NCBI GenBank assembly: GCA_900769705.1
Contig: CAAGHP010000008.1
Location: 1-44,527 of the forward strand
Direction of reading: 5' to 3'
DNA from: Alphaproteobacteria bacterium
GTDB taxonomy: Bacteria; Pseudomonadota; Alphaproteobacteria; RF32; CAG-239
Length of the DNA: 44,527 bases
Within the stretch, counting starts at the first letter, position 1; every line of letters starts with the position of its first letter. Below are positions 25,459 to 33,730 of the stretch, piece by piece. A program made the position numbers and the translations under genes. The notes beneath the pieces were generated by a model, which was not told the origin of the DNA, did no database searches, and worked only from the letters and a program-made list of their open reading frames with translations.

Positions 25459-26742
25459 TTATTTGCCTGAAGGGCCCAATTTCCAGCCGGAACCACGACC
25501 GATGCCGCTGCTTTCGCCCTGTTTGCGCAAAGACTCGTTTATAGCATCTTGATTGGCCTTTTGCGCTAACTCGTCGGCCGCTTTTTTCAGCGCTTCTTGA
25601 TTTTGTTTATTGATTTCTTCCTGCGCTGCCTCGCGTTTGCTGATTTCTTCTTCATTCTGACCGGCTGCGTTGTTAATATCTTTCATCCCGTTAGCGATAT
25701 CATCCAAAGCGCCAGTCCAGTTGCCGCTGCCGATATTACCGATTATATTACTGCCGTTATTTAAAGTATTGCCGGCTCCGGTGATGTAATCTCCGATATT
25801 TCCGGTGCCGTTTGTTCCGCTGACAGTATCGCCGATACCTTTTATCGCATCTCCGTAATTGCCTTTTCGAATATCGTTGATAGTGTCGCCATAGTCACCG
25901 TTTTTAATATCATCTGATGCCTGTTTGCCTTTATCCATCAATTCTTTCAAAGACACACCGTCAGCCTCCGCACCGGTGCCATCCAAAGAATTATCTTTTT
26001 CAGCGGCAGCCTTTTTCTCTTCTTCGGCAGCTGCTTTAGCCGACTTTGCCGCGGCTTCTTCCTCTTCTTCTTTAGCGATATTGGCACGAATATTCAGCAA
26101 ATCGGCAGTGGCCTGCTGGCCGATATAGTTAGCTTCGGTGTCCATAATTGTTTTCCACCGCGCGCTTGCCCGCTGCGCAACCGAGCTGTAAGCATTGGTG
26201 ATTTGCGTCAAATCACTCATTTCCAACTTTTCTTCTATATCTATCTGCTTGTTCTCATCAATAATCGCTCGGCGTAACACCAACGCTTTTGCATACATGG
26301 TAGCCAAATTTTCAACCTGTAGGTCATTTATCAGTTTTTGGTGACGCAAAGCTTCGTTCACATCGTCAGAAACCATTTCTTTACGCGTCATCTTTTTACC
26401 GACATTGCGTATTAAATCCGGCGTAGCAAAGCTGCCTTTGATATCAACTTTCAGCCCTTTAACGCTGATGGAATAAAGCTTGATATTGCTGGCATACGCA
26501 ATAAGCTGCTGTTTAGCAAAGTTTTTTCCTTCCGCTTTCAGAGTTTCAAAAGCTTCACGGCTGTTAGTCAACCGCTGTAAGTTTAGATATCCCTTGGTTC
26601 TGGTTTCCAGCTGCTTGTTAATCTCTTCCTGCACGTTTTTTGCAACGTCTTCTACTTTTGATAAAAAGTCTATATCTGCCCGTACAGCATAAGGAAACAG
26701 GGCTAATATAGCGCTGCAAACTATGGCTATTTTATTTTTCAT
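25459..26742 (-). CDS. Exported helical protein with Gly/Asn-rich middle, T4SS locus
   Basis: This 427-residue protein has a signal peptide (MKNKIAIVCSAILALFPYAVRA/D), a helical N-terminal domain of about 200 residues, a Glu/Ala/Lys-rich segment and a low-complexity stretch with tandem motifs of type IKNGDYGD, RKGNYGDAI and GSGNWTGAL. It ends with a helix plus 'INESLRKQGESSG' and a Gly-rich tail. The ATG at 26742 is preferred because AGGAG lies 7 nt upstream, inside codons following an earlier ATG at 26757. The C-terminus resembles that of the protein at 28114-28938. Helical exported proteins after VirB4 are often VirB5-like, but the identity here is weak. Confidence 0.68.
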   Translation of the reverse strand: MKNKIAIVCSAILALFPYAVRADIDFLSKVEDVAKNVQEEINKQLETRTKGYLNLQRLTNSREAFETLKAEGKNFAKQQLIAYASNIKLYSISVKGLKVDIKGSFATPDLIRNVGKKMTRKEMVSDDVNEALRHQKLINDLQVENLATMYAKALVLRRAIIDENKQIDIEEKLEMSDLTQITNAYSSVAQRASARWKTIMDTEANYIGQQATADLLNIRANIAKEEEEEAAAKSAKAAAEEEKKAAAEKDNSLDGTGAEADGVSLKELMDKGKQASDDIKNGDYGDTINDIRKGNYGDAIKGIGDTVSGTNGTGNIGDYITGAGNTLNNGSNIIGNIGSGNWTGALDDIANGMKDINNAAGQNEEEISKREAAQEEINKQNQEALKKAADELAQKANQDAINESLRKQGESSGIGRGSGWKLGPSGK

Positions 26743-26766
26743 ATCCTGTCTCCTCATCTTCTATGG

Positions 26767-28104
26767 TTATTTTTTAGTTGCCGTAATAGTAACTTCGGCA
26801 CTGCAATTTATGCATTCTCCATTATAGCAAGCGTATTTGATTCCGTTCAAAGTATAGATACCGGCTTCACACTTTTTGCTGCCGCATTTTGCCTCTGATG
26901 GAGACGTTAAACCGCTTTGCTCGGACAATATATCGCTTGTGCAAACGTCCAATTCGTTAAATTGCTGGCATTTCTCATCAGCGCAAATAACTTTAATATT
27001 CGGATCATCCGTTGAATAAATGTTGTTCGGGCAAGTTGTCGTTTCTTCAGCACAGGTATTGGCATCAGAGCAAACAGTACGCGTACACTGGTTGCCGCTA
27101 ACCCACTTAAATGCACTGAGCTTCGGATTGGTGGTATCAAGCACAACACTGGTAGAGCTGGTTTCCAAACCTTTTTTGCCGGATTTGCCGTTGTCTTTTT
27201 CTTCGGCAGCTTTCATATCCTCGTCATCTTTAATCAAATCGGTAATAACTTTAGTATCAATCGAATTGATACCTGTAATTGCTTCGCTTTTTAGGCGTTC
27301 GGCATATAAATCGCGCATAGTATTGATAACATCAGTCAGAGTGCTGACCGTGTTGGCAATAGCCGCGTTGTCTTCATGCTCTGTTCTGGTTTCGCCGGTA
27401 GCTTTACCTATTTCATTTTGGATATTTTCATAATTGGCGATGGTTGCACCTTTGGCTACGGCATCCGCCATCAGGATTTTAAGTTGCTCATAGCGGATTT
27501 CATTGTAACGCTGCAGGTTTTCTGCCCTTATCGAGCTATCTTTATCATTGATTTTTTTAGCAATTTTATTGATGCAGTCATAAAGCTTTTTGCTTTCTTT
27601 CAGCATATCTTCGGCATTGGTTTCGCAATAAATCGCCATACTATTAGGAATGATTTGGCGTTTGTTAAACACACCGGTGTAAACTTTAGCCTCTTTTTTC
27701 TTTTTTTCAGGCTTTTTAGCGTCCGATTTTTTATCGCCGGAAGCGCCTGAACCGGAACCACTGGAAATTCCTGTGCCCGAACTTGCTCCACCGGTTTTAC
27801 CAGAAGTTTCCGGAGAGCCTTCACCGGTAGTCTTTGTTGTAGTAGTTACACCGTGTCCATCAGTTGTTGTGGTGGTAGTTGTCTGCCCACTGTCGCTTTC
27901 TTCGTTACCATAGTCGGCATTATCCTCATCTTCGGAAGAATCTGTCCAATCTTTAGGCTCTCCTTCTTTTTCTTTTGCTATTTGTTCCCACACATTATTG
28001 CTTCCTTCTCCGGCAAGCACCTGAGCCCAAGCCGATGTTGAAAGCATAGTTCCGGCACAGAGAGCCGTAACGGCAACGGTATACAGTAAATTTATTTTTT
28101 TCAT
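26767..28104 (-). CDS. Exported Thr-rich, C-terminally cysteine-rich protein, T4SS locus
   Basis: This 445-residue protein has a signal peptide ending STSAWA/Q. An acidic Ser/Thr/Gly-rich region (about 50-140) includes a run of seven Thr and a Lys-rich patch. A helical domain (about 145-310) carries two cysteines. The C-terminal domain (about 335-445) has 12 cysteines in short spacings such as RTVCSDANTCAEE, CADEKC, CGSKKC, CYNGEC and NCS. The even number suggests six disulfides, so maturation should depend on periplasmic Dsb-type enzymes. I recognise no family. Surface exposure or adhesion is possible. AGGGGG lies 5 nt before the ATG. Confidence 0.68.
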   Translation of the reverse strand: MKKINLLYTVAVTALCAGTMLSTSAWAQVLAGEGSNNVWEQIAKEKEGEPKDWTDSSEDEDNADYGNEESDSGQTTTTTTTDGHGVTTTTKTTGEGSPETSGKTGGASSGTGISSGSGSGASGDKKSDAKKPEKKKKEAKVYTGVFNKRQIIPNSMAIYCETNAEDMLKESKKLYDCINKIAKKINDKDSSIRAENLQRYNEIRYEQLKILMADAVAKGATIANYENIQNEIGKATGETRTEHEDNAAIANTVSTLTDVINTMRDLYAERLKSEAITGINSIDTKVITDLIKDDEDMKAAEEKDNGKSGKKGLETSSTSVVLDTTNPKLSAFKWVSGNQCTRTVCSDANTCAEETTTCPNNIYSTDDPNIKVICADEKCQQFNELDVCTSDILSEQSGLTSPSEAKCGSKKCEAGIYTLNGIKYACYNGECINCSAEVTITATKK

Positions 28105-28113
28105 ATCAGCCCC

Positions 28114-28938
28114 CTATTTTCCACCCAGTAGACCTGTTTGCTCGGCTTGTTTTTTCAAAGAATCGTTGATTAAATCATCAGTACTCGGAGTGTCTTTTTT
28201 CATATTTTCCAAAGTCTTTTTAAGCTCTTCTTTATTGCGCTTATCAATTTCTTCCTGAGCTTTTTTCTTAGCATCCTCCAAATCTTTTTGATCTTCTTTT
28301 ACTTTGTTAGTGATATCGCCAAGCGATGAACTGGTGTTATTTTTGATATTTTTACCCACATCAATAATATTGCCGCCGTCATCAATAGCGTCAACCGTGC
28401 CGATAACCGTATTAGTTGCCGATAAACCATAGCGTTTTGCCCAGTTATAAGCTCGGTTAAAGCCGGATTTTTTGGCCTGTTCAACATTTTCATTAACTGC
28501 GGCTTCAGCCTGTGCTTTAGCTTTTTCGGCAGCGGCTTGTTTACGCCGAGCTTCAGCTTCGGCCAAACCAAGGTTAATTTCTTTCCGTTTTTCACGATTA
28601 GAGGCAAGAGCTTGTGCACTCTTGGCGCTGATTTCCAAATTGACGCCTAAATTCTTTACCAAGGCACCAAAACGGTCATAGTCACCGTTTTGAATCTTTC
28701 CAAACAATTCACGCGCCGCAGCTGCATAGCCACCGTTTTGAATTTGCTTAATAATGTGTAGATTGCTTTCAATTTCTTGTTGGACTTGGTCTATTTGCAA
28801 TTTTACCGTTTTAGCCGATTGCGCCAAACGTGTCATATCCATTGTTGGCAGCGGAAACGCAAAACTTGCGCGACCATAGAGGATTACAGACAAACTAAGC
28901 AGAAATCCCGCCAGTTTTATTGATTTTATAACATTCAT
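28114..28938 (-). CDS. Exported helical protein, possible VirB5-like
   Basis: This 274-residue protein has a signal peptide ending ASFA/F. The mature N-terminus runs 'MTRLAQSAKTVKLQIDQVQQ', an extended helix resembling the start of VirB5/TrbJ proteins, followed by charged coiled coil (about 115-155). A Gly-containing middle (TVDAIDDGGNIIDVGKN) leads to a Lys/Glu-rich helix and the C-terminus INDSLKKQAEQTGLLGGK. It directly follows virB4, the usual virB5 position. AGGAGG lies 5 nt before the ATG. VirB5 proteins sit at the pilus tip and help contact; here that is an inference from position and helix content. Confidence 0.65.
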   Translation of the reverse strand: MNVIKSIKLAGFLLSLSVILYGRASFAFPLPTMDMTRLAQSAKTVKLQIDQVQQEIESNLHIIKQIQNGGYAAAARELFGKIQNGDYDRFGALVKNLGVNLEISAKSAQALASNREKRKEINLGLAEAEARRKQAAAEKAKAQAEAAVNENVEQAKKSGFNRAYNWAKRYGLSATNTVIGTVDAIDDGGNIIDVGKNIKNNTSSSLGDITNKVKEDQKDLEDAKKKAQEEIDKRNKEELKKTLENMKKDTPSTDDLINDSLKKQAEQTGLLGGK

Positions 28939-28971
28939 AATAGCCTCCTCTAATCCTTAAATATATGATAA

Positions 28972-29014
28972 ATTATACCTTAATTTTTTGCAAAAAGAAA
29001 GACTTTTTCAAAAA
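28972..29014 (-). promoter_or_regulatory. Hairpin after virB4 and TATAAT box before the exported-protein block
   Basis: Immediately after the virB4 stop the minus strand reads TTTTTGAAAAAG, a TCTTT loop, CTTTTT, a bulged G and CAAAAA. This AT-rich 12-bp hairpin spans 28985-29014. It is followed by a perfect TATAAT at 28972-28977, about 34 bp before the next ATG, but without a convincing -35. This is a candidate internal boundary between the virB2-4 genes and the exported-protein block. Confidence 0.35.
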
Positions 29015-29015
29015 C

Positions 29016-31445
29016 CTAGGCAATATTTAAATATTTTGTAACAAATCCGTCTTCGCCATATTCTTTTATAAGCTGCTGAACCAGCAAAACATTCTTTCGG
29101 CCAGAGTTATAAATACGCAGGTATTTTCCCAAACCGCCTAAGTTTACATCCAAAATCACAGATTCTCCGGTTACCGGACGCGACAATAGAATTGCATACG
29201 GAAAATCGCGGTAACTTTTACCGAAAATGAAATCCAATTCGCTTTGCGTCAAGTTCCAGTTGGCATAATCCTCTAGCTGGGCTTGCGGGTTGCGGAAGAA
29301 AATCACAGTTTGGCATTGACCGCGAATTACTTCGCCCACGCCTAATTTGTCAACAATATTCGGTTGTTGGAAAGCGCAAAGATATGCCTGACGTTTTTTA
29401 CGTCCTTCTTGCAAACCGATAATAAAATAGTCACGGAACATAGGGTGTTTTAACATCGGCGCCGTTTCATCAATCATAATCAGTGACGGAACGCCGGTTT
29501 CGCCGGTTTCTGATTGAATACGGTGCATAATATAGCTGATAACCGCCGGAGCCAAATTCTCGTCTTCAAAAATATGCGTAAAGTCAAACGCCATAAAACG
29601 GCGGCTTTTCAAATCCAAGCTATCATTTTGTCCATTAAAAATCGGTCCGTATTGATCAGGGTTAATCCAACGGTATAATTCACGCCGCATATTGCCTGTC
29701 GGAGAAAAACAGCTCTTATACAAATTTTTGAGCAAACGTTCTTCCGGACGCAGATAGTCAAACGCCGTCGTAATGGCACGGGCAACCTCTCGCTCGGCCA
29801 AAGCATCATCAACCATAGTAATTGATTTCAGCCAGCGGCGTAAAAATGAACGGTTTTCCGGAGTATTGGCGCAGTCAAACGGATTAAGCGACACATTTTT
29901 TTCATCACCATCAAAACCGACATACGCTCCTTTAACCGCACGCGTAAAAATTTGCGCACCTAAGTGACGGTCAAAGAAGAATACACGCAAATCGCCGTGA
30001 CGCATAGCCTGTCCGGCTAAGAAGGTCAGCAAAGTAGTTTTACCTTGTCCGGTCGGACCTATAATACAGCAGTGAGCCACCGCAGATTCTTCACTGGATA
30101 CATGGAATTGAAAACGGTAAGCAGAACCGGACATGGTGCGAAACACTGTAATTGCGCCCTGTCCCCAGTCACTTTTACCAAAGCCTTCTGCCGGATGATC
30201 CATGGTGACAGCCATAGCAATAACCCTTGACAAATAACGATATGTTCTCGGATAAGTATCGTAAGTCGGAAATTGCGTAAAGAATACGGCTTGATTTACC
30301 CAGCCTTCGCGCACCGGCGTCACGCCAAAAGCACGGCAGATACGCTGAACTTCGGATTCACCGAAATTGACTTCTTCCTTGCTTTCACCTTTAATAATAA
30401 TGGTCATGGCATATTCGCAAAGCGATTGGTAGTTGTTATCACTGTCATCAATCGCCGACAGCGCTTCACTGTATTGCTCCGCCACGTTTTCAGAAAAGCT
30501 GGTCACACGCGCCATACGCTGTTGCTGCACCAAAAGCAGACGGCCTTCTGAACGAAACAGCGGACGAATATTATGCAGAATTACCAATTCGCAGTCCACT
30601 GCATTCAAAGAATAAATCATACTTTCATCCATGGCTTCTCCGCTCACGCGTATGCCCATGGCAATTTCATATAATTCTTTTTCGCCTGAGAAAAATTTAA
30701 TTATCCCTTCTTCTTTGGTAAAATGAATATGGTCTGCCGTCAGCATTTCACATAATCTGGCGCCTTCGGTGTTGCGCACTTTCGGCTCTGGCTTGGATAT
30801 TGGACTGCACAGGCGCGAAAATACATAAAACGGACTGTCAGTTGCCTTGCTTTCCGGAGTTTCGTACATCGGACGCACGCCGTATTCGCTCATGGTAGAA
30901 AGCAAACTTTGCGACGCATAGTTTAAATCTTTAAGCGCATCCTTACGGTCAATTACCGACATTATAATATAGTGGCTGTTGCTGTAGATGCGGTTCATAT
31001 TATTAAACCAAATCTGAGAAATGGTATCAAGCAGCGGATTGTTAAAATCACGTTTTTCACTTTCCAGAGAGATTTTTTCACGAATAGTGATAACGCGGCA
31101 AACCACCTGCATATTAGCCATATCATCAATCCAAGCTTTGCGGGCTTCCATCATCGAATATACTTTTTCGCCGGTAGCAGACGCTAAATCAACACCGTCA
31201 ATTTTGAAAACACGGGCATACGAATTGTTGCTGCATTGAATGGTGACGCCGTCGGACATAAGCTTATAGAACGGCAAAAAATCAGATACACGGGACTCTC
31301 TTGGTTGCGGCAAAACCCAGCGGCCAAAACGGGTTGACAGCAGCACTGCAAAAGAAGCCGCCGACGCAATACCGATAAGAGCCACCACAATCTGTACATT
31401 GCTCAGCCCTTCTACAAATATACTCATAAAATCATAGTTATTCAT
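29016..31445 (-). CDS. virB4: VirB4-family T4SS ATPase
   Basis: This 809-residue ATPase has a possible N-terminal membrane segment (about 20-37), an alpha/beta N-terminal domain, and a RecA-like motor with Walker A GPTGQGKTT (about 462-470), 'VSLNPF', Walker B LIMIDE (about 652-657) and the conserved 'AYLCAFQQPN' and 'QCQTVIFFRNP' strands. The length matches VirB4/TrbE (about 800) rather than the longer DotO/IcmB. It powers pilus biogenesis and transport at the inner-membrane base. Its start overlaps the stop of the VirB3 gene (ATGA). AAGGAAA lies 12 nt upstream. Confidence 0.93.
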   Translation of the reverse strand: MNNYDFMSIFVEGLSNVQIVVALIGIASAASFAVLLSTRFGRWVLPQPRESRVSDFLPFYKLMSDGVTIQCSNNSYARVFKIDGVDLASATGEKVYSMMEARKAWIDDMANMQVVCRVITIREKISLESEKRDFNNPLLDTISQIWFNNMNRIYSNSHYIIMSVIDRKDALKDLNYASQSLLSTMSEYGVRPMYETPESKATDSPFYVFSRLCSPISKPEPKVRNTEGARLCEMLTADHIHFTKEEGIIKFFSGEKELYEIAMGIRVSGEAMDESMIYSLNAVDCELVILHNIRPLFRSEGRLLLVQQQRMARVTSFSENVAEQYSEALSAIDDSDNNYQSLCEYAMTIIIKGESKEEVNFGESEVQRICRAFGVTPVREGWVNQAVFFTQFPTYDTYPRTYRYLSRVIAMAVTMDHPAEGFGKSDWGQGAITVFRTMSGSAYRFQFHVSSEESAVAHCCIIGPTGQGKTTLLTFLAGQAMRHGDLRVFFFDRHLGAQIFTRAVKGAYVGFDGDEKNVSLNPFDCANTPENRSFLRRWLKSITMVDDALAEREVARAITTAFDYLRPEERLLKNLYKSCFSPTGNMRRELYRWINPDQYGPIFNGQNDSLDLKSRRFMAFDFTHIFEDENLAPAVISYIMHRIQSETGETGVPSLIMIDETAPMLKHPMFRDYFIIGLQEGRKKRQAYLCAFQQPNIVDKLGVGEVIRGQCQTVIFFRNPQAQLEDYANWNLTQSELDFIFGKSYRDFPYAILLSRPVTGESVILDVNLGGLGKYLRIYNSGRKNVLLVQQLIKEYGEDGFVTKYLNIA

Positions 31446-31732
31446 GGTTCAAACTTATTTCCTTGTACCGCATATAAATTGTGACTGATTTTATTGGTTT
31501 GCCCGTATGCCTGCATCATTGTGGAAAGATGGGGTTCTTTTATGCCGGCAATAACCAGAGCCGTGTGAGCGCCGAGAATTGTCATAATAAAAAACAGCGG
31601 ATTGACATCTGCCACACCAATTCCCATAAACAGCATCGGAAATTGAATACCTAAGTTAATAATAGCCGGCACCATCGGTGCAAACAAAAATTTAGGCGGC
31701 TGAGCAACGGCTTTTAATATTTCTTCACGCAT
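31442..31732 (-). CDS. virB3: VirB3-like (IcmT-like) inner-membrane protein
   Basis: This 96-residue protein has the VirB3 pattern: a short N-terminus with 'QPPKFLFAPMVPAIINLGIQ', a hydrophobic hairpin (about 20-62), then 'GIKEPHLSTMMQAYGQT' and a soluble tail. The motif 'F-x-A-P...Q' followed by 'EP' is shared by VirB3 and TrbD, and IcmT has a similar layout. It partners VirB4 at the inner membrane, consistent with the 4-bp overlap of the two genes. Its own start overlaps the preceding stop (TAATG) with GGAGG inside the upstream gene. Confidence 0.85.
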   Translation of the reverse strand: MREEILKAVAQPPKFLFAPMVPAIINLGIQFPMLFMGIGVADVNPLFFIMTILGAHTALVIAGIKEPHLSTMMQAYGQTNKISHNLYAVQGNKFEP

Positions 31733-32178
31733 TATCTCCTCCGTATCTTTCGCTTAAGTTCATAGGCTGTTGCTTCATCTTTTACTGAATTTGCAGCAGT
31801 CTGCATCAGCTGGCGATAAACATCAGTGTTTAAAACCGTAACTAAAGTGTTTTTTTTCTTTGTAATCTCAACAGTATCTTTATACATTTGCGCCAACTGG
31901 CTCTGTGTATCCATATCTATCTGTTTTTTATTATTCAGCAAATCTTCAATTTCTTGGGAGTCTTCCAGATTAGCGCCTGGATTGCGGGCTAAAATATCAT
32001 CTATCTGGCGCATTTTTTTGATACGACTGAAATTAGATGCCTGCAAGCGATAAAGGCTTGTATTTTGCTCACCGGCAGTAGCTGTAGATTCTCCGGCCGC
32101 GGCAGAAGTATCCAAATACGCCTGCGCTTCAAACGCCGAGAGCAAAAGACTGACTATAAAAAACAATAATAATTTCAT
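31732..32178 (-). CDS. Small exported helical protein between VirB2-like and VirB3 genes
   Basis: This 148-residue protein has a signal peptide (KLLLFFIVSLLLSAFEAQA/Y) and a mainly helical mature part rich in Asn, Gln and Lys. It ends in a very basic 'ELKRKIRRR'. There are no cysteines after the signal and no later membrane helix. AAAGGAT lies 7 nt before the ATG. No family is recognised. Embedded between the pilin-like genes and virB3 and translationally coupled to virB3, it is probably a structural or assembly component of the same apparatus. Confidence 0.7.
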   Translation of the reverse strand: MKLLLFFIVSLLLSAFEAQAYLDTSAAAGESTATAGEQNTSLYRLQASNFSRIKKMRQIDDILARNPGANLEDSQEIEDLLNNKKQIDMDTQSQLAQMYKDTVEITKKKNTLVTVLNTDVYRQLMQTAANSVKDEATAYELKRKIRRR

Positions 32179-32198
32179 TTGTACAATCCTTTATAAAA

Positions 32199-32618
32199 TC
32201 AGCTGTTTTTATTGGCCGGAACCGTTTGGGTATTACCACCTGATGAGCCATTACCTTTAGGATTATATTTTAACCCCACATACGATGCCCCAAAATCATC
32301 GCCTGCCCCCAAATAAGAAAAGATAGTGTCCCCTAAACCACCTAATACCGCTGTAAGAATAAACGTGCTCAGCATTATATAAGCCAAAGTTTTCCAGCTG
32401 ACTTTGTTGAAAATAGCTGCAACCGTAAAGGCAATCAATCCCAAACCGGCGATCAAATAGCCTAAGCGGGCCAAACCGGTTCCAAAACTACCGCCTAACG
32501 AGCCCAGCCGCCCAAAAACATCTGAAGTTGCATCATCAGCAAAAGTATCTGACACCCCAAATGTGCACAGCAACAAAACGCTAAGTAAAATCAGGCCTAT
32601 ACAACGATTTTTTTTCAT
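32199..32618 (-). CDS. VirB2/IcmD-like pilin-type protein (copy 3 of 3)
   Basis: This 139-residue protein has a signal peptide (about 1-27, ending TFA/D) and two hydrophobic helices (about 48-70 and 77-97) joined by the short loop 'FNKVSWKTLAYI'. A longer periplasmic Gly/Asn-rich tail follows. The two-helix hairpin with a basic/Trp loop is the VirB2/TrbC design, also seen in DotP/IcmD. The tail of about 40 residues is unique among the three tandem copies. AAGGAG lies 7 nt before the ATG. Confidence 0.77.
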   Translation of the reverse strand: MKKNRCIGLILLSVLLLCTFGVSDTFADDATSDVFGRLGSLGGSFGTGLARLGYLIAGLGLIAFTVAAIFNKVSWKTLAYIMLSTFILTAVLGGLGDTIFSYLGAGDDFGASYVGLKYNPKGNGSSGGNTQTVPANKNS

Positions 32619-32635
32619 AGACGCTCTCCTTAATC

Positions 32636-32974
32636 TTATTTGCTTCCGGTTATATCTGCACCGTCGGCATCAAAATGTCCAACAGAAATGCTTTCGCTGA
32701 TAGCCATCGCCACAGTCATCACAAAAACACCAATTGCTATAGCGGCAAACCATTTCCAGTTAAAATTGCCAAACATACCTGCAATACAAACACAAGCAAT
32801 ACCAATGGTTGCAGCCGGTGCAATCAGCTTTTTCAAACCGGTAAAAATATTGTTTCCGGCAGTATTCAGAGCCTCAAACACCGCAAAAGCATCAGATGTG
32901 TATAAAAATACAGAAAGTATTAGAATCAACGTATATCTATTTTTGCAGATAAATTTCAGTATATTCATAAACAT
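32636..32974 (-). CDS. VirB2/IcmD-like pilin-type protein (copy 2 of 3)
   Basis: This 112-residue protein has a signal peptide ending SDAFA/V and two hydrophobic segments separated by 'FGNFNWKWFAAI', nearly the same loop as in copy 1. The mature length of about 80 fits a processed VirB2 pilin subunit. AAGGGGAG lies 5 nt before the ATG at 32974. It may be a pilin variant or a membrane component like DotV/DotE/DotP. Confidence 0.8.
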   Translation of the reverse strand: MFMNILKFICKNRYTLILILSVFLYTSDAFAVFEALNTAGNNIFTGLKKLIAPAATIGIACVCIAGMFGNFNWKWFAAIAIGVFVMTVAMAISESISVGHFDADGADITGSK

Positions 32975-33042
32975 TTGCGCTCCCCTTTATAAAATCGGCA
33001 GACTGCCGGACAAAAACCGGCAGTCTGTATACGAGATATTGA

Positions 33043-33402
33043 TTATTGTTCAACAGCCCAATCAGCACCACCACTGGAAAGACTATCTTTAAATCCAGCT
33101 GCTCTGGTAGAAGTGTTAGCTGCGTAGTTTACAATAGCACCGGCTGCAGCAACTACGGCCAAACCAAAGGCCAAAGCCGCAAACCAAGGCCATTTAATTT
33201 TACCGAAAATAGCTTGGAATGCCAAGGCGATTAAACCGAAACCGCCGATAACGAACACAACCATTTTACTGTTTTGGAACAAGTCAACCAATTTTTGGGC
33301 TGCAGTACCAAATACAGATGCAGAAGCATCACCCATCATTACCATAGCAAACATAAATGTCATTGTAGTAATGCTCAGGATATTTGATTTTAAAAATTTC
33401 AT
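33043..33402 (-). CDS. virB2: VirB2-like pilin-type protein (copy 1, first gene of the T4SS locus)
   Basis: This 119-residue protein has a signal peptide ending DASA/S, a first hydrophobic helix (about 45-65), the loop 'FGKIKWPWFAAL', a second helix (about 75-93) and a short polar tail. This is the classical TrbC/VirB2 fold, and it is the first gene of the minus-strand locus, as virB2 usually is. AAGGAGA lies 6 nt before the ATG. It is the best candidate for the major T4SS pilin or channel subunit. Confidence 0.82.
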   Translation of the reverse strand: MKFLKSNILSITTMTFMFAMVMMGDASASVFGTAAQKLVDLFQNSKMVVFVIGGFGLIALAFQAIFGKIKWPWFAALAFGLAVVAAAGAIVNYAANTSTRAAGFKDSLSSGGADWAVEQ

Positions 33403-33730
33403 TTTAGTTCTCCTTAAGTCGAATTTTATACAATTTTATATTAACGCATTTTTGCAAAAAATTCCAGTATTTTCCAAATTGTGCAACTATCTGTTTTTAC
33501 AATAAAAAATATGCTGTCACAAAAAATTCATATTTATAAAACTGTCTTAACGCTTTTGATATAGCATTAAAAAGTAAATATTTTGATAATAAAAAATTAC
33601 CCCGTATAGCTTTGTTTTACTTTGTTTTTTTCTATTAACTCTATTTTAACAAAATTCGTTGTATTCTGCCGCTAAGACGGGTGTCCGTGCGCCGTGTTGC
33701 ATACGGATTCCTGCATTTAAGGGTTTGAAA
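33403..33730. promoter_or_regulatory. AT-rich divergent control region between the T4SS and pilus operons
   Basis: These 328 bp carry no gene that I can support. They should hold the promoters of both large operons. For the plus strand, TTGATA (33556-33561) with a 17-bp spacer to TATTTT (33579-33584), or TTGATA (33583-33588) with 16 bp to TATAGC (33605-33610), are candidates. For the minus strand, two TATAAA boxes lie at 33425-33430 and 33435-33440 without clear -35 elements. The shared region would allow joint regulation. No recognised operator is visible. Confidence 0.5.

Noticed and set aside
33659..33730. Upstream TTG start of the OmpA-like gene
   Set aside because: The ATG at 33731 has AAGGG at good spacing and begins directly before the membrane helix.
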